This document shows, in pieces, positions 45,305 to 56,236 of a stretch of DNA of 64,000 bases. The notes beneath the pieces were generated by a model. It saw nothing but the letters and a program-made list of their open reading frames with translations. It did no database searches and was not told the DNA's origin. Source of the stretch: Cystobasidiopsis lactophilus (lineage: Eukaryota; Basidiomycota; Agaricostilbomycetes; Agaricostilbales; Chionosphaeraceae). Location: the NCBI GenBank assembly GCA_001599975.1, contig BCIO01000001.1, forward strand, positions 1,674,001 through 1,738,000. Reading direction: 5' to 3'. Numbering within the stretch: the stretch's first letter is position 1; each line of letters starts with the position of its first letter. A program made the translations under genes and the position numbers.

Positions 45305-46328
45305 ATGGGGTCTACCTTCTCCGTCCCGAGCAACGCCGCGACTTTCTCTGCTCTGGCTAACGCTTTGTACGACTTGAAGAACATCGAGCCCGTCGCTTTG
45401 GGCTCTGCCAATAGCTTTGGCGGCAAGGTCACTGGATCTAAAGCCATGTAAGCTGAGCTAACCTCTTGGCACGCGCTCTAAAGCTTACCAAGCCATTGAT
45501 GAACAGGACTGCTCGCCACTTCTCGGACGAAGCCAAGGAGACCCATCAGCGATTCCTCAAAGACGACATTGCCCCCGATTTCGACAAGGAGCCCAAGATT
45601 GACGTCGTTGTTGGATTCGCTGTCCACAAGGGCCACGCCTCTGTCGTTGTCATCCCTCAGAAGCCGGAGCTCGTCAAGCGCGCCGGCCACTTCGTCGCTC
45701 ACACCTACATCAGCCCCATGCGAGACTACACCCTCCATGATGGCTTCATCCGCATTCACGTAAGCGTAGTGTCCTTATCTTACCAGTCCTGCTCGATTGA
45801 ATGGATTCTGTTATACATAGGTCATTCGTTGGGACCACATCGATTTCCCGCATGTGGCCAACTTTGAAAGCCCCTACGCCCTCTGCTGGGAGGAAAATAT
45901 GAACAATGACCGCGCCAGATTCGAGCGCCTCTACTTGCTCTACGAGACCTCCATCTCCATTCGCGAGCTTGAGCACATCGCTCTGAACTCGGTCAGTCCT
46001 TACTGTCTATGTGTACCGCCACCTTCCGAACTAATTCATGCTTGGCTTGCAGGTGCCCAACACTTACTACTCCCTCTTCGAGGCCGATTGCGTTGCCTAC
46101 GTCGTTCTGCTCATCGAGCGCATGTTGAAGGAGGCTCGCGAGAAGGAGCTCGTCACTCCCGAGGCTTACGACGCCCACGTCAAGGAGTTGCACCAGCAGG
46201 CCAAGATCAAGGAAGGCATTCTCGGTGACTCCGAGCTTTCGAGCCGCGACCATCCTTACTTGGGATTGTGTGGCGCTGCTACCTACGAGTCCGTCAAACT
46301 CAGCACGGCTACTGCGAGCAGCCTTTAG
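45305..46328 (+). CDS. Unrecognised protein, possible N-myristoylation site
   Basis: 280 aa in four exons (45305-45447, 45507-45759, 45821-45991, 46053-46328), frame-consistent with good splice sites. I do not recognise a family. The N-terminus MGSTFSVPSN fits the N-myristoylation consensus (MGxxxS), suggesting membrane attachment. The middle is well structured by composition: KIDVVVGFAVHKGHASVVVI, FVAHTYISPMRDYTLHDGF, then aromatic-rich RWDHIDFPHVANFESPYALC and RFERLYLLYETSISIREL. VPNTYYSLFEADCVAYVVLL precedes a charged helical C-terminus. The strong codon periodicity and regular introns say it is a real, expressed gene. Sequence extends open upstream of the chosen Met (KLLLPDHDPVNLLNPDPSD), so a longer N-terminus is possible, which would remove the myristoylation site. 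Confidence 0.75.
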
Positions 46329-46669
46329 AGATTGTATTCCTCTCGTGAAGACGAGCCTCGTTGCCAATATTGCAAGGGAAAACTCTGGTCATGGCGTTGC
46401 CGCTCTCTCTCTCGTTTTCTCGTTTCACGGGAGATCGCTGCCGCCGTTGTCTTCAAACGCAAGTGCACATATACAGGTTCAAAGGACTATCTGGTTGTTA
46501 CAAGTCCCGTGCTGAAAGAAACCGAAGGCGGGCGGAGAATAGAGAGGGCGGCGAAAATCATTGCTGGATCTGAGGAGGACGTTTTTTGTCTTGGTCAAGC
46601 TTCTTCGCCTGAGAACTACTGATCCTGTAGGCATTGTCAGACAATCCCATAGCAGATGTCTTGATGGGC
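46329..46669. other. Convergent 3' intergenic region
   Basis: 341 bp between the stops of two converging genes. Frames on the plus strand here have no introns, domains or coding bias. Expected content is two 3' UTRs. Confidence 0.45.
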
Positions 46670-49163
46670 TTACATCATCTTCTTTAACGCTCGGATCTGC
46701 AGAGCATTTGCTCCGACTGCCACAGCCAAATCAGTCATGGTACACGAAATCTGACTGAAAGAACAAACCTAAGGTGCTGGCTTCGTATATGGCGGCAGCT
46801 ACGCTGGCGCCCTGCGAGATGAGCCCGTGCAGGGAGTGCACTACCAGGGACCGCATACTGGGCACATCGTAAGTGCGCGAAAAGAAGAGGAGAGCGATGA
46901 GGACGTTGGTCTGATGCTGCAAAGGAGTGCAGAGGTTGAGCGTGTAGAAGTATTGAAGCGCCGCTTGGACGGTCTGCGGCGACTCGGGAAGCTCCAGGCT
47001 CCGGGGCGCCATCTTGACTTCTGTCGTTTTGTCAGACCCATTGGAAAGAGGCGGTGCTGGCGTGTCGTGCTTCTTGTTTGCTAGATCGACTAGAGCCTGG
47101 CGCGTCTTGCTCCGAAACTTGTCAACCTCCGCCTTGAACCAGGGCCACCGTTCTTCCAAAATTCGGCGACTGCAGCCCAACCGACTACCATCCAAGCAGA
47201 TGATCTCGAAGTCTAAAGTCGCAGGGTTCGTTAGGCAGGCGAGACCAAACTCTTGCACCGGAGGCGCTAAGAGCCGAAGCGGAGGCTGGTAAATCCCAAA
47301 GGCCTGCGCTAGCATGAGCCCAGCTAAATGATGCACGCAGACGCCTAGAGCTCACTTCAAGATCGATGAAAGCCGCATGTACCCAGTTGAGCTGCCGATG
47401 GTCGTAGTCCGCGGATATCTCGCGATCTCGGTCGCCCAAGACGACGATGGTGTTTCTCCACGCCACTGCTTTCGTCCAACTTGCTCCGCCGGACATTATT
47501 GACCCCGGGTCAATCTGAACGTTGACATATTTAGCAAAAGCAGGGCTACTCAATCGCTTGGAATGCTTACCTTCTGCCAATTCAGCTTGCCACCGGTCGG
47601 TGCTTGACTGAGATCCAATGCCCATATGGCGAAGGTGCTAAGCGTTTGAGAGAGAAAAGTGCCGGCGATGATGAGGTGATGTCCAATGACCGCGCCGGTA
47701 GGAAATCTGAGGCCTGGTGGAAGGCTCGGGCCGGCACTCATCAGATGAGTCAAGTGAGTGACCGGGCAGGCGAAGTTGGGCGCCCGAGGGGCAGAGATCA
47801 TGTCCAAGGCCCGCTTGACGTTCGCGAACGAAAAATTGGAGAATAGCCACACGGGTTCGGGAGCGACGCGGTCAGGAAGCGACGCATAGCTGAGCTGCAA
47901 AAGACTTGCACCGTCGCCAGCTTTACTGCTAGCTGGCGTCGGGGCGCGCTGACTGTCCACCGAAGGTTGATTGACCGCCACGCTGCGCCTTTTCGTCGTG
48001 ATCGCCTCCGAAGCAGGGTGCACAGTGACAGGTCGCGATACTGCCACAGAACGATAGGTCCCGCAATGGCCCTCAAAACGGCGAGTTTCGATCCAGACCA
48101 TGTTGTCCAAATCGAGGACCGACACCTCTTGCAAGTATCGATTTGCCAAGTCTTGGCCGCCCACAACGATCAGACAGTTGTTTGTCACGCAAGAAAGGTG
48201 TGCATAACGGGCGCTGGGACCGACTGGCATGCTGGAGCTGTTTGGCGAAGCGGAAGGTGAAGACGAAGACGACTGGCCAACAACAGGGGGAGAAGGGAAC
48301 GTCCACTTTCTGGTGACCGTATTGTAAATGAAAAGGTCGGAGAGTACGCAGAACTCTGGCATGTTGGCGCTCTCGTCATCGGCCATCTGTTTTTGCGAAT
48401 TCTTCGAAGATTTGGACGTCTTGGAGGCGCGCGACGTTCTCGAAGAGATCGAGCCAGCGGGCGATTGCGATCGTGAAGGTATCGGTTGGTAGCCCATGCC
48501 ACCGAAAAAGTAGATGCTGTCGCCATGGGCGTCGGCAGACTGGTCTCCGCAGACCTCGGAGCGTGAGTGTCGCCAGAATGCCAATCGGGAAGTGAAAGCT
48601 CACATGAAAGTATCTTGGCTGAGGCCCTTTAAGATCACTGGAAGGATCTAGAGCAGCTGTGCTTTCCAGCTCTTCAACAATCTCCCCGGCTGCCTGGGCG
48701 CCCTGAGTTCGCGCTGCCCGCTCTTCTGAGCCTTTCGGAGGCCATTGCTTCTCCCAAACCAACGTTGTCAAGTCTAAAGCATACAGGTCGCTGACCAGGA
48801 CTGCAAGACAGTCAGGCTCTCTGCGTTGGGAAGGTCCATTCATGCACTCACTTCGCTTTGGCACCAGGCGACCTGCATTGACTGTCAATGTTCCGCGCGC
48901 GCCCACCGCGCTGGAGAAAGCCACACACCTCCAAAAACGTATAAATGCTTCCCGACAACGGTGCAAGAGGCTCCGACCTGCACACAAGCGCGTCAGAACA
49001 ACAACGAAGCCAAAACTTGGAAGGGCAGCCGGACCAGCGGCAGAGGAATGTCTCCAGTTGTCCTTCGACAGCTCGCCGTTCTAGAAGCGTATATAGATGT
49101 TAGAAAGTCCGATAGCGAGAGAAAGGCGGAGCTTCACAGGTCAGCCAAAGTGGACTCCAACAT
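46670..49163 (-). CDS. Kelch-BTB protein, Ral2-like
   Basis: N-terminal kelch beta-propeller followed by a C-terminal BTB-like domain, the architecture of fission-yeast Ral2, which acts upstream of Ras1. The first exon MLESTLADL is joined to GDIPLPLVRLPFQ. Kelch blades then show VGASCTVVGKHLYVFGG, SDLYALDLTTLVWEK, DSIYFFGGMGYQP, SDLFIYNTVTRKW, SARYAHLSCVTNNCLIVVGG, VSVLDLDNMVW and GAVIGHHLIIAGTF. A Ser-rich insert lies inside one blade. The BTB-like part has DFEIICLDGSRLGCSRRILE, ALQYFYTLNLCTPLQHQTNV and DVPSMRSLVVHSLHG. The last exon gives VGANALQIRALKKMM. The start needs a short first exon with donor GTGAAG, which is inferred. A role in Ras signalling and mating or shape is inferred from the family. 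Confidence 0.82.
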
Positions 49164-49370
49164 CGCTGCTGGAGGGCAAGCAATGCTTAGCTACAAGTCG
49201 ATGCGCATTGCAATCACGCAAAATTGAAAGGTTTGCAATGCGACAAGACTGTATTCCAGTTGCAGAAAGCCAGATATGAATGATGCGAGGTATGTCCAAA
49301 AAACAGGCTCGTCCCGAAAAGACGCACGCCAAAGGCGCACACTGCGAGCCCGTACATAGGGCAAGACGTG

Positions 49371-52300
49371 TCATGCCTTCGCCTGATCCCCACCCAAAGC
49401 TTTTTTGCTCTGTGGCGGTGGCGGGAGGATGGCCTTTTCCCCTCCGTTCTGAGCCATTTGAGCGACCGACATGATTTGAGCTTGCGAAGCCGCGCTGAGC
49501 GCGCCCGTGATGCTTCGCAGGAGATCAGGCTGCTGTAGCTCCATCTCTGATTTATACAATCGGGCCGTCAGCAGACAAATGGGGAAGCGACAGGGTAAAG
49601 CTCACGCTGAAGGACTTTGGTGAACTCCACATAGGCATCGATCCTGTCCAACGGCGATTCGAAGAGCACCTCTTCTGTCCATTCGTCGTCGAGATCAGAG
49701 CCTGAGTCTTCGTCATCCACCTCGGCGCCATTGACCTTGGCCGCCTTTTCCATCAAGTCATCAGGGTGCGTCCGAAGGGAACCCAAATGAAGGGAGTCTT
49801 ACCACCCTGCGCTTGATCAAAGCGGCATAATCGATTTCCTCGTTTTGATAATCTTCGTCGTCACCGACTGGCACCCGGCAAAGTGAGCTTCAGGGCCTTG
49901 CAAAGCCAAATTGAACTTACGATCGGTATCAGCTTTCTCCGTTCCGTCGTCGCTGACGGCGTCGTCACTGTCGTCTTCATCTTCATTCTGCCAAGATGCC
50001 TCTGATTCTTTCCGGCCTGATCAAAGCCACGCCTCAACCGGTGAGCAGCAACATGTTCAGTTTTGCAACGCACGAAGAATAGCAAGCGGCAAGCCATCAA
50101 AAAGCTGAAGCGCGCCGGTCACAAAATGTTGCGTTGAGTCTTTGAGCTGCGGCGGAAGAGAGTTTAAGTTGCCCAGGACGGCAGAAAGCGCCATGATGCC
50201 CAGTTTGCGGTCGTGAACGCGACCCATGCGCTTCATCTTGCGGAAGTAAACTTGGAAGAAGGTGGAGGAGGCCTTGTGCGATTCGAGGAAGGCGATTGTG
50301 GAGAGAGGATTGTAGAAAAGGGCGTTGAGGATAAGTTCGAGGGCATAAAGAAAAAGGGAGGCGGTGATGACGGGCTCTGCTTGGGTGTTCTTTCTCGTGA
50401 TAATGTCAAGAGCGCGGGCCAGGAAGATGGGAATAGCCTGCTCGTAAGCACATCAGCACCAGCGTACAAGCTCCCGAGAAGGCCACGGACCTTGTCCGCG
50501 AGACCCCGCATGTTTAGCATGACGGACTCGGCCAGCTTGCAAGCCGAGATGCGATCGGTGGCGCCCAGCATGGGCGAGGTCATGGCCGTTTCGAAAATAT
50601 CAAGCAATCGGTCGAAGTAGTCCGGCCGCGACGCGATCATCTGACCGCCGAAGGAAATGAAGTTGTCCAGCGAGCTGATCATTTCTGCCCAGCACGAGTG
50701 TTCGTGTTCAGTAAACTGACTGATCAGTTAGATGGAGACTCGATTACCTTCGAAATAGTCCTGGCCGTCAGACTTGAAGGTGGTGTGGATCAACTCAAAC
50801 ATTCTCCACATATTCTGTCCGACAGTCCGCTGGTTGAAAAGCAGTGTGTCGACAATGTCAAAAGCGTCGTCGTAAAGTTCTATACTCCGTGAATGAGCCT
50901 CTAGCTCGTAACACGAGTTGCGATGGAGCTCACCGATAAATTCGTGTTCCAAAGTGTAGACCAAGCCGGGCAAGATGAGGATCTCTAACCGAGCTAGAAT
51001 GCCTTTGCTGGTAGAGAGAGACGAAAGAATTTGGCTGACGGTCTTGAGGATACCCATCGCTATTAGAAAGATTGAGCTCTTTGCTCGCAACAACAGAGTC
51101 CAAGGCAGGCTACGCACCAGCCAGCGACTTCTCCTCCAACGAACCATCGTCCGCATCGTTATCGCGAGACTCACTGAGCTCTAGCAAGATGCGGGAGTAC
51201 GACGCCATGAGCGAGGTGACGAGGGCATCGGAGAAGGGTATGAGCTCCTGAGAAAAGTCCTCCACCAACTTTCGGGTGGTGGCGGCCATCACATCCAAAT
51301 CAATCTCGTTGGCGAGTTTGAGGAGCTCTGGGGTTCGGAAAGCCCGAATGAGCTTTGCCAAGCCATTGTTGGAGGGATTGCAACAAACCGTCCATGATTT
51401 TGCCGATATTGGGTGCCACTTGCGATCGCACTGCGTTACGAGGAGTTCTGATTCAAAACAGAGACGGAGAACATAGGGAGAGATGGCGCGTACAGATCTC
51501 GTATCGCACTAGCTCCGGCAAGGCCAGGGCAGCTTGAACGCGCACCGGCAGTGCTGGGTCGGACATGGCTTGCATGATGCACGCAAAAACTTGGTTGACG
51601 TGCTGCCAGGGAGGTAAACATGTAGTGAGACAAGCTCTGTGCTATACTCAAGAGCAAAGCACATACAGTGGCCTCGTTCCACATCATGTCGTTCCGCTCA
51701 AACACCTCGACCATCAAGCACGCCTGCGCGACACAGTGATATGAGCCAGGTGAGGCGATCAATGATCCAGTCGAACGTACCCGAGCTCTCAGAAAGCCGT
51801 GCTCCGACTTGAAATCTGGCAACACGTAGTTGAGAAAGAACTGCTCCATGTTGCCGTTGTAGGGTTTCTGGAATCGTCAAGGGTAGGATCAGAACAGGCT
51901 ATGCTTCGGATCACAGAGTGGACGTACCGTTTTGACAATGTGATCCGCCAAGTGGCCGAAGACTTTGAAGGCAGCGTCTTTCTCTTGTGGCGACCGTCGA
52001 CTTGGGTATCTGTAGCAACGTAATGAGGACCGCTGTGAATGGTTTATTTTGTAGTGAAACGCACTCTTCGACGATCTGAGTGGCAAAACCAAGGAGTGGG
52101 GCGAGGGTTGATTTCTTGCGACAGGCCACCAAGCTCTCAAAGAGCATCAATACACCGGTCTCTGGCTTGATGTAGTAGTCTTGGACAAGCTCAGAGGCAT
52201 GTGCGCGGGTGTATTCCACCGGGTCTTCGTCAAACTCAGCAAGCTCCTCGGGAGGCGGTATCAGCAACGGGAACAGAAAGTGCTGGAGCAAGAGGGGAAG

Positions 52301-53555
52301 GTGGGCACGAAGCAGATTCCAGGTCGACTTTGGCTTGACGCAGTCGTCGAAGAAGTCAACCGAGAGCTTCTTTGTCCGGCTGGACATCCAGTGACTGGCC
52401 GGATCCTGGACGAAGAGCTCGATCTGGCGGAGGAAGACCTTGAAGATCTCGGGCGCAAACAGCTGTTCGAACTTAGTGGCGAACGCCTTGTAAGAGTCCA
52501 TGTTGGTAGTCAGCTGGGAGGGCGAGCCATAGCGGGAGAACAGGCGGCACAACTACCCCACCAAGCCAAACTTCAGTCTGGCCTCAACGCGCCAAAAGCA
52601 CAGATTGACAGAGCTCACAACAAAGTAGGCCCACTTCTTGGTTTTCCACCATTCTGTGCGCTCCCTGTCGATTTCATCTTGGGGCATTGCAGCCGGGTCA
52701 ATTTGCCGGCTGACAATCTGAAGCAGCAAAGAGCCCCAAGGCATCAGACTGTTCTGGAGATCTTGGTGATGTGGTGAGAGGTCGTTGGAGATGGAGTGGC
52801 GGTAGACTTTCAAGAGGAGATGAAGCAAGCGACCTATTGGCTCTGGTGCTGCCGGCGCTGGTTGGGCTTGTAGCAGGTGGTTGGCCAGATTGAGCAAGAT
52901 TGGTAAGAATTGCTCAGAGAGCGAGTTCGGCACGTCGCGGTCGCTCAAGTTGAACCTGTAGGCGGTTCCAATAAATTTCCGTCCACCAAGGATCTGCCCT
53001 GCAGCGTTGAACTCGTACCTGAACTTCTTGTAGGCCTCAAGCAAAGCCACGAGTGACGTCTCCATGTCTGCTTCATTGCCAGAGGCTAGGCCGGTGTGGA
53101 TGGCGGGAGCTAGCTCTGGCCAATGCTCTGGGAAGTCGGACCCAATAACCGTGCTCAACGCCGTGCGCAGTTGGACTTTGAGCAGCGAGTGGCTCGCAGT
53201 GAGCACTGGTAAGATGTTTTGCTTGACAATGAGTCGGTCCTGCTGCGAGATGGGCGGCGGCGGCCGCTTGGATTCAGAGGCGTCTCTGCTCGACCACGCT
53301 CGTTGAATGCGGTTCTTGAGGTAGATGGCCGCTGCCTGGCGGGCGCCGATTTCCACGTTGGCGTTGACGACGATCTGAAGCACGGCGGGCAGCATGCCAT
53401 CCTGCGCCTCGAGCTGGTGTCCCAAACTTTTGAGAATTTTGGGTGCTGGAGCGAGTTGGCAACAGAGCCCTCACCTTGCGCAGCTCCAGCTCGCTCGTAA
53501 TCCGAGCTGACCGGTCTGGGCTCAACGTTGCACCAAACAAAGCGACCAGATCCAT
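49371..53555 (-). CDS. Importin-7/8-type karyopherin (Nmd5/Sxm1)
   Basis: A nuclear import receptor of the importin-beta superfamily. Start MDLVALFGATLSPD; the N-terminal Ran-binding HEAT repeats include QIVVNANVEIGARQAAAIYL, KNRIQRAWSS, DRLIVKQNILPVL and SDFPEHWPELAPAI, all diagnostic for the importin-7/8 branch. Successive exons of helical HEAT repeats follow through 51-50 kb, with an acidic loop (NGAEVDDEDSGSDLDDEWTE) near the C-terminus, a feature of Nmd5/Sxm1. The protein ends PPPPQSKKALGGDQAKA. Total length should be near 1000-1050 residues, the usual size. Numerous introns; I did not place all edges. Cargoes of the family include ribosomal proteins, histones and TFIIS. Confidence 0.9.
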
Positions 53556-53692
53556 TCTGTAGGCGGACGTCGTCGCGGAAGCAGCTGCCCACTCAGAGTT
53601 GCGCGCTGGCTTCTCTCCACCGCCAGTAAGTGGTGTGCGGTGGCGGGGTCCGCTCGCTTTTTGCTCAGATGCTCAGATGAATATGCAGAGGT

Positions 53693-55884
53693 CTAGGTAG
53701 TGTTACTGGAGTACTTGGAGCGCGCCCTGATCCGCTGCCCAAAAATACTGAAGAGAAACGGGATGGGGCCGAGGAGGATGGCCAAGAAGCCTAATAAGGA
53801 CGTGGCCCATTGGATGCCGAGGGCCTTGTACATCTGCGAGGCAAATAGTCTGTATGTCATGGGCGGTGGCGTGAGCTATTGAAGCCTAGAGATGCAAGCA
53901 AAAAGAAACAAGCTCACGGGAAGACGCAGCCAAAGATCGAGCGAGAAATGACATTGGCGGACAGCACGCTCGCAGCTTTCAATAGATAGACGTCGATGAT
54001 CCAGTTGCTGTCCCGAAAGCCTCAGATCGGGTCCGGACTTGAATGCGAGAAGCACTACTCACATCAAGCCAACAAACATTCCGACGCAAGCGAATCCGAT
54101 CATGACGGATCCTATCAAAGGACCGGCCACAGAGATGTGCGGGTACGAAGTCCAAGCGATGACAAAGAAGCCGGCCGCAAAGACGATGGCGGCGTGCTTG
54201 GCGGGCAGCAGCCGGTGCTCTGGCGGCACCCGTTGGGGCGCAAGCTTTGCTGCCAGCTTTTCGAACTTGGGGTTGTAGTAGAACAACATGCCAATGCCGC
54301 AAATGGCGCCACCGACGGGCAAAGCAAAGTAGGTGAGGCCCAGCTCGCCCAGGTTGTAGCCGTGGTTGTCGACGTAGATGAAAGGGTAGGCCTCAAAAGA
54401 CAGGTAAATGACGCCGTCTGGGAGTGTCAGGATCAGCCATTGCGCCGAGCCCGTTAAAGGCAAATAGGCAAACGTACACCCAAAGGCGCAATAGAGGCAA
54501 GCCAATGTCACAGGTGGCTCGGTGACCAACAAAATGAGAGGCTCAGCCAGGATGTCGTAAATCAGCCGGCCCCAGCTCTGCGCCGCCAACCGATCCTCCA
54601 GCGCCGAGTGAAATTTCTCGTCCCCGGTCTCCTTCCGCAGCCGTTGCGCCTTCTTTTTCAAGATGACCGGAGCGCAAGTCTCCGGCAGGAAGAAAATGAT
54701 CATGATAACCAGGAACGCAGAAAAGGCGAAGAGCAGCCAGAAGATGATGCGGAAGTTTTGTCCCGCGACATATAAGAAGCCAGCAACAGCCGGCCCCATG
54801 GCTGCGCCCATGTCGCTTCAGCCAATACGAAAGCCTATCAGAAAGACCCCGCTCACCTGGCCCTGCAAAGGGAGTAATACCAAAGACAGTCATGGCGACG
54901 GCCCGCGTCGCTGGCCCATGGATGTCGGCGACGACCGCGCCAGATACTGAGAAAGGGGCGGCAGCAAAGGCGCCTCCCAAGAAGCGGAAGATAAGGAGTT
55001 GGGCGACGGTGCGACTTAGCGCGGCGCCAACTTGAAAACCAGAATAGGGAATGAAGGCGAGCAAGAAGACTGCCCGTCGGCTGTGGGAATTGTCCAAGTC
55101 TATTGGTGAGCCACGCAATTTGACTTCAGCAGACCTCAACTCACCCTATTCTATCTGATAGAGGCCCCCATAGGATGGGGCCAACAACGTATCTGGGGCA
55201 ATCGTCAGATTAGCCGGCTGCTGGGGCAATGGGAGAGCGAGCTGCCCATTTATAACTTACCCTAGGAGGAAGATGGCCAGTGTTAAGGTGACCATCTCGG
55301 AGCTGATGTTGTAATATTCTTTTAGTCTGCAGTAGTGTAATTCCTCGGAGTCAGACCACAGGGTTCGGCGAATCATGCAATAAAAAAGTGGCCGCACGCT
55401 GGTGCTTCGCCGGAGGGTGCAGACGAGGCGAACGAGGCGTTTAAAGACAATGAGGAGGCCAGCAAGGTGATCCACCAGCGGTAGCGCATGCTCCAGTTCA
55501 AAGGATCTGGTGAAGTCGCCCCATGTTGAGCTCCAGATCAACATAAACATGAGGGGGTGGCGACAAACTGTCTGGGTCATCCGGTCCATCGAACCGCACC
55601 AGGAACTCGTCCTCTTCCTCTTGCGATGATAGCTTTTCATTGTTGGCCGTCCCCGCGTGTTCGGAGGCGCGATGCTGTAAACTGCTGGTAGCGACGGCTT
55701 GATCCCTCTCGCTTTGGGAGAACTGCTTCTCTAATGACGGTCCGGCTTGCTCCAGATCAAAGTCTTGTCTCTTGGAAGGTCGTTTGCCGAGGATACTTGT
55801 CGGTCCATGGATCAGCGAAGTCTTCCTGACCAGTTGATCGGTGAGAGAGGGGAGAACTGGCGACTTTGGGAGCGGCGCGTCCAT
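53693..55884 (-). CDS. DHA1-type major facilitator transporter (Tpo1-like)
   Basis: A 12-helix proton antiporter of the fungal drug/polyamine family. The cytoplasmic N-terminus (about 90 residues, MDAPLPKSPVLPSL onward) ends in the signature DGPDDPDNPLNWS, formed across the first intron. Motif A is GPILWGPLSDRIGRRAVFLL, joined across another intron. Later segments are QLLIFRFLGGAFAAAPFSVS (motif C-like region), FRIIFWLLFAFSAFLVIMII, FFLPETCAPVILKKKAQRLR (central loop typical of the family) and LPVGGAICGIGMLFYY. It ends RIRARSKYSSNTT. DPDNPLNW and PETCAPVIL together identify the Tpo1/Flr1/Caf5 group; substrate unknown. Divergent from SAC3. Confidence 0.92.
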
Positions 55885-56236
55885 GTCTTGTGTGGGTTTT
55901 GAGGGTATCGATGGGTGGAGTAGTACAGGTGCAGAAACGAGGTGTGAAGTCTAAAAATGGAGTCTATTGAGAAGGCATTGGTCGAGCGCAGGAAAGAAAT
56001 TTGAAGGCGCCTGGCGAGCAGCCGCCGAGTCCGGCATCGAGCTGGAAGATCCGTTCTGCCTGCATCTTGGCCACAAGTTGCGCCAGTGGCCTCTGAAGCA
56101 TGCAAAGTAACTCCTGGGGCCAACCAAGGTAAAACAGAACCAAAGGTTAGACAACGGGGGACGTTGCAAGGAAATCTCGACTGTTGCTCTGGTCCGTCGA
56201 TCATGTCCTCCCAATAACACCAACAGAGGTCAAGAG
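55885..56236. promoter_or_regulatory. Divergent promoter between transporter and SAC3
   Basis: 352 bp between outward-facing starts. On the plus strand a 150-bp stretch (about 55970-56110) reads KKFEGAWRAAAESGIELEDP and could be an unassigned SAC3 exon, since CACCAACAG just before the SAC3 start is a fair acceptor. No in-frame ATG or donor was found for it, so it is not annotated as coding. Confidence 0.4.
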
